64,000 nucleotides of DNA from Bryobacterales bacterium (lineage in GTDB: Bacteria > Acidobacteriota > Terriglobia > Bryobacterales > Bryobacteraceae): contig JADJWL010000004.1 of NCBI GenBank assembly GCA_016716385.1, positions 62,001-126,000 on the forward strand, written 5' to 3'. A program made the position numbers and the translations under genes. Of this stretch, positions 54,953 through 63,825 are shown in pieces (within the stretch, counting starts at the first letter, position 1; each line of letters begins with the position of its first letter). Under the pieces are notes generated by a model. That model saw only the letters and a program-made list of their open reading frames with translations. It did not search any database and was not told the DNA's origin.

Positions 54953-57229
54953 ATGCGCATCCTGCTTGGATTTTTCGCGATGCTGCCCGCCTTGGCCGCG
55001 CTCGATCTCAGCGGGGCGCGGATCCTGACCCGTCCGGATGCCGGCCCGCTCGAGCGCAAAGCAGCGGAGATGTTGCAGATCGAGATCGCCGCGCGCACCG
55101 GCCTGCGACTTGAATTCGGGACCGCTACGGCCGATGCCGCTATCGTCATCGCGAAGCCGCGAGGTGGGGCGGCCGACGGATACAGCATCCAGACGGCTGC
55201 GAACCAGGTCACTCTGACCGGCAACGACGGCCGGGGGACCATCTTCGCGGCGGGCCACCTTCTGCGCCGCCTGGACTGGGGCCGCGGGCGCGTTTCATTG
55301 CCGGACCGGTTCTCGGTCACGACCGCGCCTCGCACTCCCCTGCGCGGGCACCAGCTCGGCTACCGGCCGAAGACGAACTCCTACGATGGCTGGACTCTCG
55401 AGATGTGGGAGCAGTACATCCGCGACCTGGCCGTATTCGGCACGAACGCGATCGAGTTGATCCCGCCGCGTTCCGACGATCTGACGGACAGCCCGCACTT
55501 CCCACTTCCGCAGATGGAAACGATGGTGGGCATGTCGGGCATCGCAGCCTCTTATGGCCTGGACGTCTGGATCTGGTATCCGGCGCTCGACCGCGACTAC
55601 AGCGACGCTACGACAGTAGACTCCGCGCTGCGCGAGTGGGAGGAAGTGTTCCGCGGGCTGCCGCGCATCGATGCCGTATTCGTCCCCGGGGGCGATCCGG
55701 GACACACCCAGCCGAAGCATCTCTTCGCGCTGCTGGAGAGGCAGGCCACCTCGCTGCGCCGGCATCATCCCAACGCCAGGATGTGGATGTCTCCGCAGAG
55801 CTTCGGCGCCGAATGGATGGAAGAGTTCTTCACGCTCATGAAGAGCGAGCCGCGCTGGCTCGAAGGCATTGTGTATGGACCGCAGACGCGTGTGACGCTC
55901 GAGGAACTCCGGCGGCGGATCCCCAAACGCTACCCGATCCGCGCCTACCCAGATATCACCCACAGCCTGACCTCCCAGTTTCCCGTTCCCGACTGGGACC
56001 CGGCGCTGGCCGTGACCCTCGCCCGCGAACCGATCAATCCGAGACCGCGCGACCAGGCGGTGATCTTCCGCGACCAGATGCGCCACTCCATCGGATTTCT
56101 CACGTACTCCGAAGGCTGCAACGACGACGTGAACAAGTTCGTCTGGAGCGGCCTTGGCTGGGACCCCGATGCGGACGTGCGCAGCATCCTGCGCGATTAC
56201 GCGCGGTACTTCTTCGGGCCGGGGCGGACCGAGTCCGTTGCCCGCGGGATCCTGGCGCTCGAAGAGAACTGGCGTGGACCCTTGGCAGCCAATGCCGCCG
56301 TAGAGCGCACGCTGGTCCAGTTCCAGACGATGGAGCGTGATGCGCAGCCCCGCGAGCTGTTGAACTGGCGCTTGCAACAGTTGCTGTTCCGTGCCTACGC
56401 CGACGCCCACGTGCGCGACCGGCTGATCGCCGAGACGGCGGCCGAGACAGCGGCGCTCGCGCATCTGCGCGCGGGAGATCCGGCGGCGCTGGACCGCGCG
56501 GAAGCTGTTCTCGACGCGCCGCCGCCTGCGTCGGACAGGCGGGAACGCGTCCTTGCTCTGGCCGAAGCCCTCTACCAGAGCATTCGTATGCAACTCGATG
56601 TGACGCGTTACCAGGGGCTGCGCGGGCGCGGCACCGTGCTTGAGACGATCGATCATCCGCTCAACAACCGCCTGTGGTGGAAAGCGCGCTTCGCCGAATT
56701 GCGCCGTGAAACGGACACTGCGGCTCGCTTACGGTCGCTGCTGGATGCGCAGGCGCCGCCGCCGGGAGCGATAGCCGACGACCTCGGCAACCCCGCGCAG
56801 CGTCCGCACCTCGATTTGGGGAAGGGCTGGGCCGCGGATCCTTCCTATCTCGAATCGCCGAGAATCGGCTTCCGGCCGGATCCGGCGATGCCGCGTGACT
56901 GGTGGCGGTTCGCCGAAACCCACTACAACCAGCCGTTGATCCTCCGCTACTCCGGGCTCGATCCGGCGCTGCGCTACCGCGTCCGGGTATTTTATGCGGG
57001 GGAACCCTCGTCGCGGCAGCGGCGCGTGATGATCCGGCTGGAGGCAAATGGGGTCGAGGTGCATCCTCTGCGCGAAAAACCACCAGCCGGTCCTGTTGAA
57101 GACGAGATTCCACCCGAGGCGATGCGTGGCGGCATGCTGGAATTGAAGTGGACCAGAGAGCCAGGCGCCGGCGGCAATGGCCGCGGGTTGCAGATCGCAC
57201 AGGTTTGGCTCTACCCGGTTTCTCAATGA
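54953..57229 (+). CDS. Secreted glycosidase-like protein with GH20b/GH67-type N-domain
   Basis: ATG 54953 gives 758 residues with a signal peptide (RILLGFFAMLPALAAL). Residues 20-110 resemble the alpha/beta N-domain shared by GH20, GH67 and GH84 enzymes (LERKAAEMLQIEIAARTGLR, then GRGTIFAAGHLLRRLDWG). A TIM-barrel-like middle (about 125-420: RGHQLGYRPKTNSYDGWTLE, GTNAIELIPPRSDD, VWIWYPALDRDY) holds Asp and Glu candidates but I cannot name the acid pair. The last 150 residues are a beta-rich domain (ILRYSGLDPALRYRVRVFY). It may cleave sugar or glucuronyl linkages outside the cell. Its stop overlaps the next gene in ATGA. Confidence 0.65.
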   Translation: MRILLGFFAMLPALAALDLSGARILTRPDAGPLERKAAEMLQIEIAARTGLRLEFGTATADAAIVIAKPRGGAADGYSIQTAANQVTLTGNDGRGTIFAAGHLLRRLDWGRGRVSLPDRFSVTTAPRTPLRGHQLGYRPKTNSYDGWTLEMWEQYIRDLAVFGTNAIELIPPRSDDLTDSPHFPLPQMETMVGMSGIAASYGLDVWIWYPALDRDYSDATTVDSALREWEEVFRGLPRIDAVFVPGGDPGHTQPKHLFALLERQATSLRRHHPNARMWMSPQSFGAEWMEEFFTLMKSEPRWLEGIVYGPQTRVTLEELRRRIPKRYPIRAYPDITHSLTSQFPVPDWDPALAVTLAREPINPRPRDQAVIFRDQMRHSIGFLTYSEGCNDDVNKFVWSGLGWDPDADVRSILRDYARYFFGPGRTESVARGILALEENWRGPLAANAAVERTLVQFQTMERDAQPRELLNWRLQQLLFRAYADAHVRDRLIAETAAETAALAHLRAGDPAALDRAEAVLDAPPPASDRRERVLALAEALYQSIRMQLDVTRYQGLRGRGTVLETIDHPLNNRLWWKARFAELRRETDTAARLRSLLDAQAPPPGAIADDLGNPAQRPHLDLGKGWAADPSYLESPRIGFRPDPAMPRDWWRFAETHYNQPLILRYSGLDPALRYRVRVFYAGEPSSRQRRVMIRLEANGVEVHPLREKPPAGPVEDEIPPEAMRGGMLELKWTREPGAGGNGRGLQIAQVWLYPVSQ

Positions 57230-58053
57230 AAGCCATCGCTTACGGAGCGCTCTTCGCGGCCGTTGCGTTCGCGCAGCAGGCGCAGAATCCATCTCCGATG
57301 ACGGATTCGACGCGTGCCCACAAACGGATCGAGCGCACGGAGACCCCCGGGACCCGCCACGATCTGTCGCTTGGCACACTGCTGGTTGCGTCTCGCGCGC
57401 CGCGTAAGCAAGCGCCGCTGGTCATCCACTTCCATGGCCCCGCATGGCTGGTTGAGGCAAGTGTCAGGCGGCGGTGGAGGCGTGCCGCCAGCCTCAGTGT
57501 GCACCTCGGTACGGGATCGGCGGTCTACGCAGCGCCGTTTCGCGAAGCTGGACGATTCGGCGTGCTGCTTGACGAGGTGGAACGCGCGACCGGAAGACCG
57601 TGGGCCCCCGTGGTGCTCACGGCGTACAGCGCCGGTTACGGTGCGGTCCGGGAGATCCTGCGCGACGCGACCAACCGGGACAAGGTCCAGGCCGTCATCC
57701 TCGCCGACGGCATCCATGCGGGCTACGACGAGAACCGCCTCGCGAAAGGCGCCGATCTGGAGCCGTTTCTCGCCTTCGCGCGCGAAGCAGCGGGCGGGAA
57801 CAAACAATTCATCCTGACGCATTCGGAAGTGTATCCAGGCACGTACGCCAGCACCACGGACTGCGCGGACTTCCTCGTCGACAGCGTGAGGGTGCGCCGC
57901 CGGGCGGTCCTTCGCTGGGGTCCGCTCGGGATGCAGCAAGTGAGCGAGGTCCGCCGCGCCGGGTGGCGGGTGATGGGGTTCGCCGGCAACTCGGCGCCCG
58001 ACCACACAGACCACCTCCACGCGCTGGCGGACTGGCTCAAACTGATCAGGTAA
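57226..58053 (+). CDS. Exported alpha/beta-hydrolase-like protein
   Basis: ATG 57226 overlaps the stop of the glycosidase-like gene and gives 275 residues; earlier in-frame codons lie in that gene. A short signal (IAYGALFAAVAFAQQ) is likely. The nucleophile-elbow-like TAYSAGYGAVREIL (Ser in AYSAG, in place of GxSxG) follows strand VVLTAY, HFHG occurs near residue 65 as an oxyanion-type block, and NSAPDHTDHLHAL near the end can supply the histidine. This fits an alpha/beta hydrolase such as an esterase. Coupling to the upstream gene suggests co-action on one substrate, by inference. Confidence 0.65.
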   Translation: MKAIAYGALFAAVAFAQQAQNPSPMTDSTRAHKRIERTETPGTRHDLSLGTLLVASRAPRKQAPLVIHFHGPAWLVEASVRRRWRRAASLSVHLGTGSAVYAAPFREAGRFGVLLDEVERATGRPWAPVVLTAYSAGYGAVREILRDATNRDKVQAVILADGIHAGYDENRLAKGADLEPFLAFAREAAGGNKQFILTHSEVYPGTYASTTDCADFLVDSVRVRRRAVLRWGPLGMQQVSEVRRAGWRVMGFAGNSAPDHTDHLHALADWLKLIR

Positions 58054-58061
58054 GCAATCGC

Positions 58062-59165
58062 TTACGCAATGCGGTCGGCCGCCTGGATCAGGGCGCGGAT
58101 GTGTCCGTAAGCGAACGCGAACGCTTGCAGGCCCCGCGGATCGTCGGGATGATGCGGGACGTGGTCCGGCATCAGCATGTACTCGTAGCCGATGTCTCGG
58201 TAGAGTTTGACCGCCTCGACGAAGTCGATGTCCCCCTCGTCCGGATATACTTCCTGGAAGTCGTCGCGCTTGCCGCGGATGTTGCGGAAGTGCACGTTGA
58301 AGATCTTCTTGCGCTCTCCGAAATAGCGGATCACACCGAAGATCTCCTTGCCCGGATCCTGCAGCATCTCCGACACAGTGCCCTGGCAGAAGTTGATCCC
58401 GTGGTACGGGCTCTCCTGGATGGTGATGAACTTCTTCAACCCGTCCACGGTGCCGAGCACGCGGTCCACACCCTGATAGCCCTTGCCGGGCGGCACTCCG
58501 GGATCGTGCGGGTGGCAGGCGATGCGCACCTTCGACTCATTCGCCACCGGCACGACCTTCTCGAGGAAGTAGGTGATGCGTTCCCAGAACATGTCGGCGT
58601 CGACGCGTCCCGCGCGGGTCAGTGGCGGATCCTCCTTTGCTTCCTGCAGACGCCATGTCGAATACGTGGAACCGCCGCGGCCGGGGGTTCGCTCCGTGCG
58701 CAGAACACCCAGGATACTCATGTTGTACTTGACGGCCGGGATGCCGGCCTTGGCGCAATTCTGAATCGTAAGCTGAATATGTTCAATATCCCGGTCGCGC
58801 TCAGGACTCTTCGCCATCATGATGTTGGGGCGCTTCTCCCGGTCAATGTGGCTGGAGGCAAGAAACGGCGCGGCGAGCATATCCACACTCACACCCCATT
58901 TTTCCGACCGCTCGCGGAGTTGCTGCAACTCTTCAACAGAGGGATAGCCCCGCTCGCCGCCAGTGGCGTAGCCACAAATGTTTCTCACGCCGTGGCGCGC
59001 AAAGAACTGCAGCCGGGTATCGTCCGTCGGTCCGCTCTGGCAGCCAAGTTTCATTCGTGCCTTCGTGGCCGGTTTGGGGGGCTGTGCCGACGCGCAGGCC
59101 GAAGTCGACACTGCGGCCGCCGCCGCCCCGGCGCCGGTCGTGGAGAGAAAATGACGTCGATTCAT
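58062..59165 (-). CDS. Tat-exported mannonate-dehydratase-like TIM barrel
   Basis: This 367-residue protein starts MNRRHFLSTTGAGAAAA, a Tat signal. The body resembles UxuA/mannonate dehydratase and sugar-phosphate isomerase barrels. Candidate metal ligands are kept: CHPHDPG, NFCQGTVSE (Cys), FNVHFRNIRGK and MLMPDHVPHHPDD, which correspond to HPDDPP, LCTGS, HLRNV and RPDHGH in UxuA. UxuA itself is cytoplasmic and turns D-mannonate to 2-keto-3-deoxygluconate; export is odd. It converges with the hydrolase-like gene. The 22-codon fragment at 59209-59274 is a remnant of a paralogue. Function beyond the family is not certain. Confidence 0.75.
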   Translation of the reverse strand: MNRRHFLSTTGAGAAAAAVSTSACASAQPPKPATKARMKLGCQSGPTDDTRLQFFARHGVRNICGYATGGERGYPSVEELQQLRERSEKWGVSVDMLAAPFLASSHIDREKRPNIMMAKSPERDRDIEHIQLTIQNCAKAGIPAVKYNMSILGVLRTERTPGRGGSTYSTWRLQEAKEDPPLTRAGRVDADMFWERITYFLEKVVPVANESKVRIACHPHDPGVPPGKGYQGVDRVLGTVDGLKKFITIQESPYHGINFCQGTVSEMLQDPGKEIFGVIRYFGERKKIFNVHFRNIRGKRDDFQEVYPDEGDIDFVEAVKLYRDIGYEYMLMPDHVPHHPDDPRGLQAFAFAYGHIRALIQAADRIA

Positions 59166-59208
59166 GGCTTCGTAGTCTATTACGCGGCAGGTGCGCGCGG
59201 CAACCGGG

Positions 59209-59274
59209 TCAGGCGATCCGGTCAGCGGCCTGGATTAGGGTGCGAATGTATCCGTAGGCGAATGCGAACGCCTC
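59209..59274 (-). pseudogene. Vestigial 3' end of a second mannonate-dehydratase-like gene
   Basis: Reading minus strand, 22 codons ending in TGA (59211-59209) give EAFAFAYGYIRTLIQAADR followed by IA. The C-terminus of the intact gene at 58062-59165 reads QAFAFAYGHIRALIQAADR then IA: about 18 of 21 residues agree. Many third bases differ, so it is an older paralogue. The match stops 16 bases from the guaB stop, on the same strand, so the rest of the gene seems to have been deleted. It is not expressed as a protein. Confidence 0.75.
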
Positions 59275-59290
59275 TGCCGGCCCGGGTGGA

Positions 59291-60748
59291 CTATTCAAGG
59301 CGGTAGTTCGGGGCTTCCTTAGTGATGATCACGTCGTGGACGTGGCTTTCCCGCAGACCGGCGGGCGAGACGCGCAGGAAGCGGGCGTTCTCCTTCAACT
59401 CTTCAATCGTGCGGCAGCCGCAGTAGCCCATGCCCGCGCGCAGACCGCCCACCAATTGATAGACGAGTTCGGCCAGCGGGCCTTTGTACGGCACGCGCGC
59501 CTCGATGCCCTCCGGCACGAGTTTCGCGTTGGGATCCTGCGCGTAGCGGTCCGTGCTGCCTTGCGCCATCGCGCCGAGCGAGCCCATGCCGCGGTAGCTC
59601 TTGAAGGTCCGGCCCTGGTAGAGAATGGTCTCACCCGGGCTCTCGTCCGTACCGGCGAACAGAGACCCGATCATGACGGCATCTGCGCCGGCGGCGATCG
59701 CCTTGGTCACATCGCCCGAGAACTTCACCCCGCCGTCGGCGATCACGGGAACCCCGGCCTCGCGTCCCGCGCGGGAGCATTCGGCGATCGCGGTGATCTG
59801 GGGCACGCCGGCGCCGGAGATCACGCGCGTGGTGCAGATGGAGCCGGGCCCAATTCCCACCTTGACGCCGTCCACGCCGAGCTTCATCAGGTCGCGGGCG
59901 CCTTCGTAGGTTCCGACGTTGCCGGCGATCAGCGGAGTGTCGGGCAGATGGCGTTTGAGGACGCGCACTGCTTCCTGGACCCGGCTGGTATGCCCGTGCG
60001 CAGTGTCGACGGCCAACACATCGACCTTGCGCTTCACGAGTTCTTGCGCTCGCTCGAGAAAGTCGCCGGTGGCGCCAAGGGCGCCGCCCACTCGAAGCCT
60101 GCCTTGCGAGTCCTTCGCCGCGTTGGGATACTTCAGCTTCTTCTGGATGTCCTTGACGGTGATCAGGCCCTTGAGGATGAAGTCCTTGTCGACGACGAGC
60201 AGTTTCTCCACGCGGTGACGGTGCAGGATCTCTTCAGCCTGTTCGAGCGTCGTCCCGACCGCAACGGTGATCAGGTTCTCCTTCGTCATTACGGAAGAGA
60301 CGGGCAGGTCGTAACGGGTTTCGAAGCGCAGGTCGCGATTGGTGAGAATGCCGACGAGCTTTCCGTTGGGCTCGGTGACCGGCACCCCGGAGATCCGGTA
60401 GCGCTTCATCACGTCGAGGGCGGCGGAGATCGGCTTTTCCGGGGCAATGGTCACCGGGTCGACGATCATGCCGCTTTCGCTGCGCTTCACGCGGTCGACT
60501 TCCTCCGCATGGCGTTCGACCGTCATGTTCCGGTGGACGATACCGATGCCTCCCTGCTGGGCCAAAGCGATGGCGATGTGGGACTCGGTCACCGTGTCCA
60601 TGGCGGCGGAGAGGATTGGGATATTCAACGAGATCTGGCGGGTAAGCCGGGTCCGGGTGTCGGTCTCCCCTGGTATCACTTCGCTGTACGAGGGGACGAG
60701 AAGGACGTCATCGAAGGTCAGGCCTTCCGGGAGTTGAGCCTGAATCAT
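59291..60748 (-). CDS. guaB: Inosine-5'-monophosphate dehydrogenase
   Basis: This 485-residue enzyme oxidises IMP to XMP with NAD, the committed step of GMP synthesis, in the cytoplasm. It starts PEGLTFDDVLLVPSYSEV, has two CBS domains at about 95-205 and the catalytic loop GIGPGSICTTR with Cys 305. GADAVMIGSLFAGTDE and the flap YRGMGSLGAM with the Arg-containing block are present. Length is normal. Its promoter-like TTGCCT-18-TATCAT lies just before. It abuts the vestigial tail at 59209-59274. Confidence 0.97.
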   Translation of the reverse strand: MIQAQLPEGLTFDDVLLVPSYSEVIPGETDTRTRLTRQISLNIPILSAAMDTVTESHIAIALAQQGGIGIVHRNMTVERHAEEVDRVKRSESGMIVDPVTIAPEKPISAALDVMKRYRISGVPVTEPNGKLVGILTNRDLRFETRYDLPVSSVMTKENLITVAVGTTLEQAEEILHRHRVEKLLVVDKDFILKGLITVKDIQKKLKYPNAAKDSQGRLRVGGALGATGDFLERAQELVKRKVDVLAVDTAHGHTSRVQEAVRVLKRHLPDTPLIAGNVGTYEGARDLMKLGVDGVKVGIGPGSICTTRVISGAGVPQITAIAECSRAGREAGVPVIADGGVKFSGDVTKAIAAGADAVMIGSLFAGTDESPGETILYQGRTFKSYRGMGSLGAMAQGSTDRYAQDPNAKLVPEGIEARVPYKGPLAELVYQLVGGLRAGMGYCGCRTIEELKENARFLRVSPAGLRESHVHDVIITKEAPNYRLE

Positions 60749-60763
60749 AGTAGGTAATCACCC

Positions 60764-60793
60764 ATGATACGGGACGCTGCCCACGGAAGGCAA
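60764..60793 (-). promoter_or_regulatory. Candidate guaB promoter
   Basis: On the minus strand TTGCCT (60793-60788) and TATCAT (60769-60764) are 18 bases apart, four and five of six consensus bases. The expected RNA start near 60757 leaves about nine bases before ATG 60748. The region is only 47 bases long and follows another minus-strand gene, so read-through could also serve. Confidence 0.45.
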
Positions 60794-60795
60794 AA

Positions 60796-62679
60796 CTACG
60801 GTTCGATCCAGATGCGGACGCGGTTGCTCTCCACCCCGCCGGCGGAGATCGCCAACTCGGCCGGACCGGCGTTCATCAGCGCCGGCAGTTGCACTTCCAC
60901 GAGATAGAAGCCGATATAGCCGGGGGCCAGCGTCGCGCGCGTCACCGGGACCGGCGCGCGGTCGAGCGACGCGGCGATGGCGGCACGAACCGCCGGAGGC
61001 GATTCCAGCGGCGCGGCCAGTCCGGTCGGCCAAACGGGGTCGGTCCGGCCAAGGCCGGTTGCGAGGACCTGAACCCGGGCGCCGGAACGCGCCGGATTCG
61101 AGGCGTCAAGGAGCAAGCCGGTATCGGCGTCGAGGAGCATCGGCGCGCCGTCTTCCCCGGTGAAGATGGCGGGGGAGACATCGCGCAGCGGAACGCCAAA
61201 CTGGAAAAAGGCATCGCCCGCGCCAAGCGTCAGCGCCAGTTGAGTCCCGGCTGCTTCGAACGGCACTTGAAGCTGGCTCTCGCCCTCTGCCGCGGCCAGG
61301 ACGGGAACAGGAAGCGCCCCGGACCGGGCCTCCTCGACGCGCGCGCCGAGGACGCTCAGCAGCGAGCCTGGGGCAGCCGCGCGGGTCGAGAAGTCAGCCG
61401 CGTTGACAATCCGCACCTGTCCGTTGCGATGCGGCGCCGGCGAGCCATAGATGCCGTGGCCGAGCAGGCTGACAAACAGACGATAGCCGGACGGATCGAG
61501 GCGCACGTGCGTCGCCGGCGCGGGGGGCAAGCCTTCGCGCAGCGGCAGCCACGGCCCCGGCGCGCCCGTTTCCAGATTCAGACGGCTCCAGAGCAAGCCT
61601 TGGTTGGTCGCGGCATAGAGAGCGCCGCCGCCTCGCGTCGCGGCGATGGCATGCACGGGGCCGCTGCCTAAGTCCCCGGAGACATCGGTCCACGTTGCAC
61701 CCGTGTTGATCGTGCGCAGGATACGGCCGCTCGCCAGGGAAGCCAGCGCAATCCGGGGTTCGTCGGGGTCGACCCAAAGATCGGTCACAGGCCCGCCCGC
61801 GGCAGGCTCCGAAATCCGCCACGACGTGCCGCCGTCGACCGACACCCAGATGCGTCCCAGGGCGGAGGCGGCGTACCGCACGTCCCCGTCGCCGCCGATC
61901 GCCGCAATCCCTGCGCCGGTGCGCAGCGAGGCGCTCTCGATGGCGAGGACGCGTTGTGCGTACTCCATGCCCGGTGCAGGGTACCAGACGTTTCCCGCGC
62001 CGAAGCGCAATTCGGCCGGGCCAATCCCGTCGATCTCGGCGCGCAACCCGGACAGGCCGCGCGGGGTCGCGAGAATCCGCGCCGGCGGCAGGTTGGGGAA
62101 GTTCTCGTTGAGGCCGGTCCAGGAAAGGCCACCGTCGTTCGACTGCCAGAGTCCCAGGTCCCCCGCCGCCACCAGGCGATCCGGACGGACGGGTGAGACG
62201 GCCAGGTCTCGTACTGCGCCGCCCAGGATCGAACTCTCCCCGGCACGGGTCAGGTTGGTCCATGACTGCCCACGGTCGCTGGAGCGGTAGAGGTCCTGGC
62301 CCAGCGCGAACAGCACGCTCGTGTTCGCGGGATGCGTCACCAGGCGCACCGTACCGCGTGGCTTAGTGATTCCGCCCGGGGGTGCGAGAACCGGCGGCGG
62401 CGCGGCGAGCGGTGCGGGGATCCACGTTTCCCCGTCGAGCGTCTCGAACACGCCTTGTCCCTGCGCGAAGAGCCTGCCCCCGTCAGCGGAATACCACACC
62501 CGATCGACGGGACCCGTGACGGGCGACGTGAGGAGCAGATCGATGGCGGGGCCTCCGGCGAGACGCCAGTCGAGGGGCGCAGGAGGGGGGAACTGCCCGC
62601 GGGCCGGTGGGCCTGCTGCCAGCAGCGCCAGCATCCATGCCGCCACCCCTGCGCGGCGCACTGTGTCCGGATGACACAT
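60796..62679 (-). CDS. Secreted propeller protein with TIGR03437 C-terminal domain
   Basis: This 627-residue protein has a signal peptide (AWMLALLAAGPPARGQ) and an Asp-box propeller of the sortilin/VPS10 type: SSDRGQSW, SNDGGLSW, SVDGGTSW and INTGATW. From about residue 405 to the end it carries the Solibacter C-terminal domain recognised as TIGR03437 (IVNAADFSTRAAAPGSLLSVLG, GTQLALTLGAGDAFFQFGVP, VLATGLGRTDPVWPTGLAAP, NRVRIWIEP). That domain is known mainly from Acidobacteria of the Solibacter group on exported proteins. Function is unknown; surface binding is likely. The start ATG 62679 is clear. Confidence 0.82.
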   Translation of the reverse strand: MCHPDTVRRAGVAAWMLALLAAGPPARGQFPPPAPLDWRLAGGPAIDLLLTSPVTGPVDRVWYSADGGRLFAQGQGVFETLDGETWIPAPLAAPPPVLAPPGGITKPRGTVRLVTHPANTSVLFALGQDLYRSSDRGQSWTNLTRAGESSILGGAVRDLAVSPVRPDRLVAAGDLGLWQSNDGGLSWTGLNENFPNLPPARILATPRGLSGLRAEIDGIGPAELRFGAGNVWYPAPGMEYAQRVLAIESASLRTGAGIAAIGGDGDVRYAASALGRIWVSVDGGTSWRISEPAAGGPVTDLWVDPDEPRIALASLASGRILRTINTGATWTDVSGDLGSGPVHAIAATRGGGALYAATNQGLLWSRLNLETGAPGPWLPLREGLPPAPATHVRLDPSGYRLFVSLLGHGIYGSPAPHRNGQVRIVNAADFSTRAAAPGSLLSVLGARVEEARSGALPVPVLAAAEGESQLQVPFEAAGTQLALTLGAGDAFFQFGVPLRDVSPAIFTGEDGAPMLLDADTGLLLDASNPARSGARVQVLATGLGRTDPVWPTGLAAPLESPPAVRAAIAASLDRAPVPVTRATLAPGYIGFYLVEVQLPALMNAGPAELAISAGGVESNRVRIWIEP

Positions 62680-62808
62680 CAGCGTACCTAGTGTAGCGTA
62701 TTTTCTTCGAGACGAGCCGGGTTCACGCCGCTCAAGTGATTGAAAAATCGATCACGTCTGGATCGCAGTGCAATTCGGCTGCCGATTTGCTACTCAATTT
62801 CTTCAGGC

Positions 62809-62837
62809 TGGACTCGTCTCAGACGGTCGGCTATAGT
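62809..62837 (+). promoter_or_regulatory. Promoter of the FecR-domain gene
   Basis: TGGACT (62809-62814) and TATAGT (62832-62837) are 17 bases apart, four and five of six consensus bases, giving an RNA start near 62844 and a leader of about 33 bases to ATG 62877. The rest of the 197-base divergent gap (62680-62876) shows no other clear signal. Confidence 0.5.
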
Positions 62838-62876
62838 AAAGCTTGGTTTGTCCGCCTTAGGGAGCGGGCTGAGGGA

Positions 62877-63725
62877 ATGAGGCTACCGGGCACCATCGCG
62901 CGGGTCACGCGGTTCGCCGCGGCGGGAGCGGTGTGTCTTGCGCTCTTCGCCGTATCCGCCTGGGCCCAAACGGAGGCGTCGGCTGTGCTGACGATTCGCG
63001 AGGGGCGGGTCGACGTACTTCGCGACGATGTTCCTTGGGCGATGCAGGAAGGCAATTCGGTCCGGCCGGGTCAAATTGTGGTCACCGGCCCGGATGGCTA
63101 TGCCCAGTTCCAGCTCCCGGACGGTAGCCTGTTTGAGGTATTTCCCGACTCCCGGGTCACCTTCCGTGCCAATCAGGGCGACTGGCGCGACCTGGTCGAT
63201 GTCTGGCTGGGGCGGATCCGGGTGCACATCCAGAAGCTTGGCGGCCGTCCCAACCCGAACCGGATTTCCACGCCCACGGCGGCCATTTCCGTCCGCGGCA
63301 CCGTGTTTCACGTCGGTGTCGAGGACAGCGGGACCACGACGTTCGTGCTTGTGGAAGAAGGTTTGGTCGATGTGCGGCACCGGCTCCTGCCTGGCAGGCC
63401 GATCCCGTTGGGCGCGGGCGACTCCCTGCGCGTGTTCGAAACTCAACCGCTGGCAGCGCGCCAGGTTGACCGTGGCGCGATGGCGGACTCGGCGACTCGC
63501 GCTCTGGCGCAAGCTGTCGCGGAGATCCTTTGGCGCCGCCGCATCGGTGGGCCTGGCGGTACGGGTAGTCCGGTGCCCGGGGCCGGCGGCGGTCCCGTTG
63601 GCGTGGGCGACGAGCGTGCTCCGGATGCTCCTCCTCCGCCACCACCGCCACCTCCCCCGCCTCCGCCCCCAGTAGGACAATCCGCTCTTGCCACGGGTCC
63701 GTTCCGGTGGTATTGTGAAGTCTGA
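62877..63725 (+). CDS. Exported FecR-domain protein with 14-proline run
   Basis: ATG 62877 is preferred, with GAGGGA just upstream, giving 282 residues; an in-frame ATG/GTG-type start at 62736 lies before the predicted promoter. A signal peptide (GAVCLALFAVSAWAQ) precedes a FecR/iron-dicitrate-sensor-type beta domain (about 35-190: VLTIREGRVDVLRDD, GYAQFQLPDGSLFEVFPDSR, IRVHIQKLGG, TPTAAISVRGTVFHVGV). There is no transmembrane segment or anti-sigma domain and no sigma factor beside it, so it is a stand-alone exported FecR protein, usual in acidobacteria. Residues 252-265 are 14 prolines in mixed codons, a rigid spacer. The role is unknown. Confidence 0.8.
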   Translation: MRLPGTIARVTRFAAAGAVCLALFAVSAWAQTEASAVLTIREGRVDVLRDDVPWAMQEGNSVRPGQIVVTGPDGYAQFQLPDGSLFEVFPDSRVTFRANQGDWRDLVDVWLGRIRVHIQKLGGRPNPNRISTPTAAISVRGTVFHVGVEDSGTTTFVLVEEGLVDVRHRLLPGRPIPLGAGDSLRVFETQPLAARQVDRGAMADSATRALAQAVAEILWRRRIGGPGGTGSPVPGAGGGPVGVGDERAPDAPPPPPPPPPPPPPPVGQSALATGPFRWYCEV

Positions 63726-63801
63726 CGTGGAGTGATTTAGGGTCCGGCCCGCCGGATCTTGGCTACTTGCAACCACGAAAAAAAGTGCTAAAGGCGAAGT
63801 T

Positions 63802-63825
63802 GGTCAACCAAAACTCCTGTTGACC
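63802..63825 (+). other. 7-bp perfect hairpin
   Basis: GGTCAAC (63802-63808) mirrors GTTGACC (63819-63825) over a ten-base loop. Its last two bases are also the first two of the terminator-like stem that follows, so the two cannot fully form together. It lies in the 172-base gap after the FecR gene. Confidence 0.55.
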
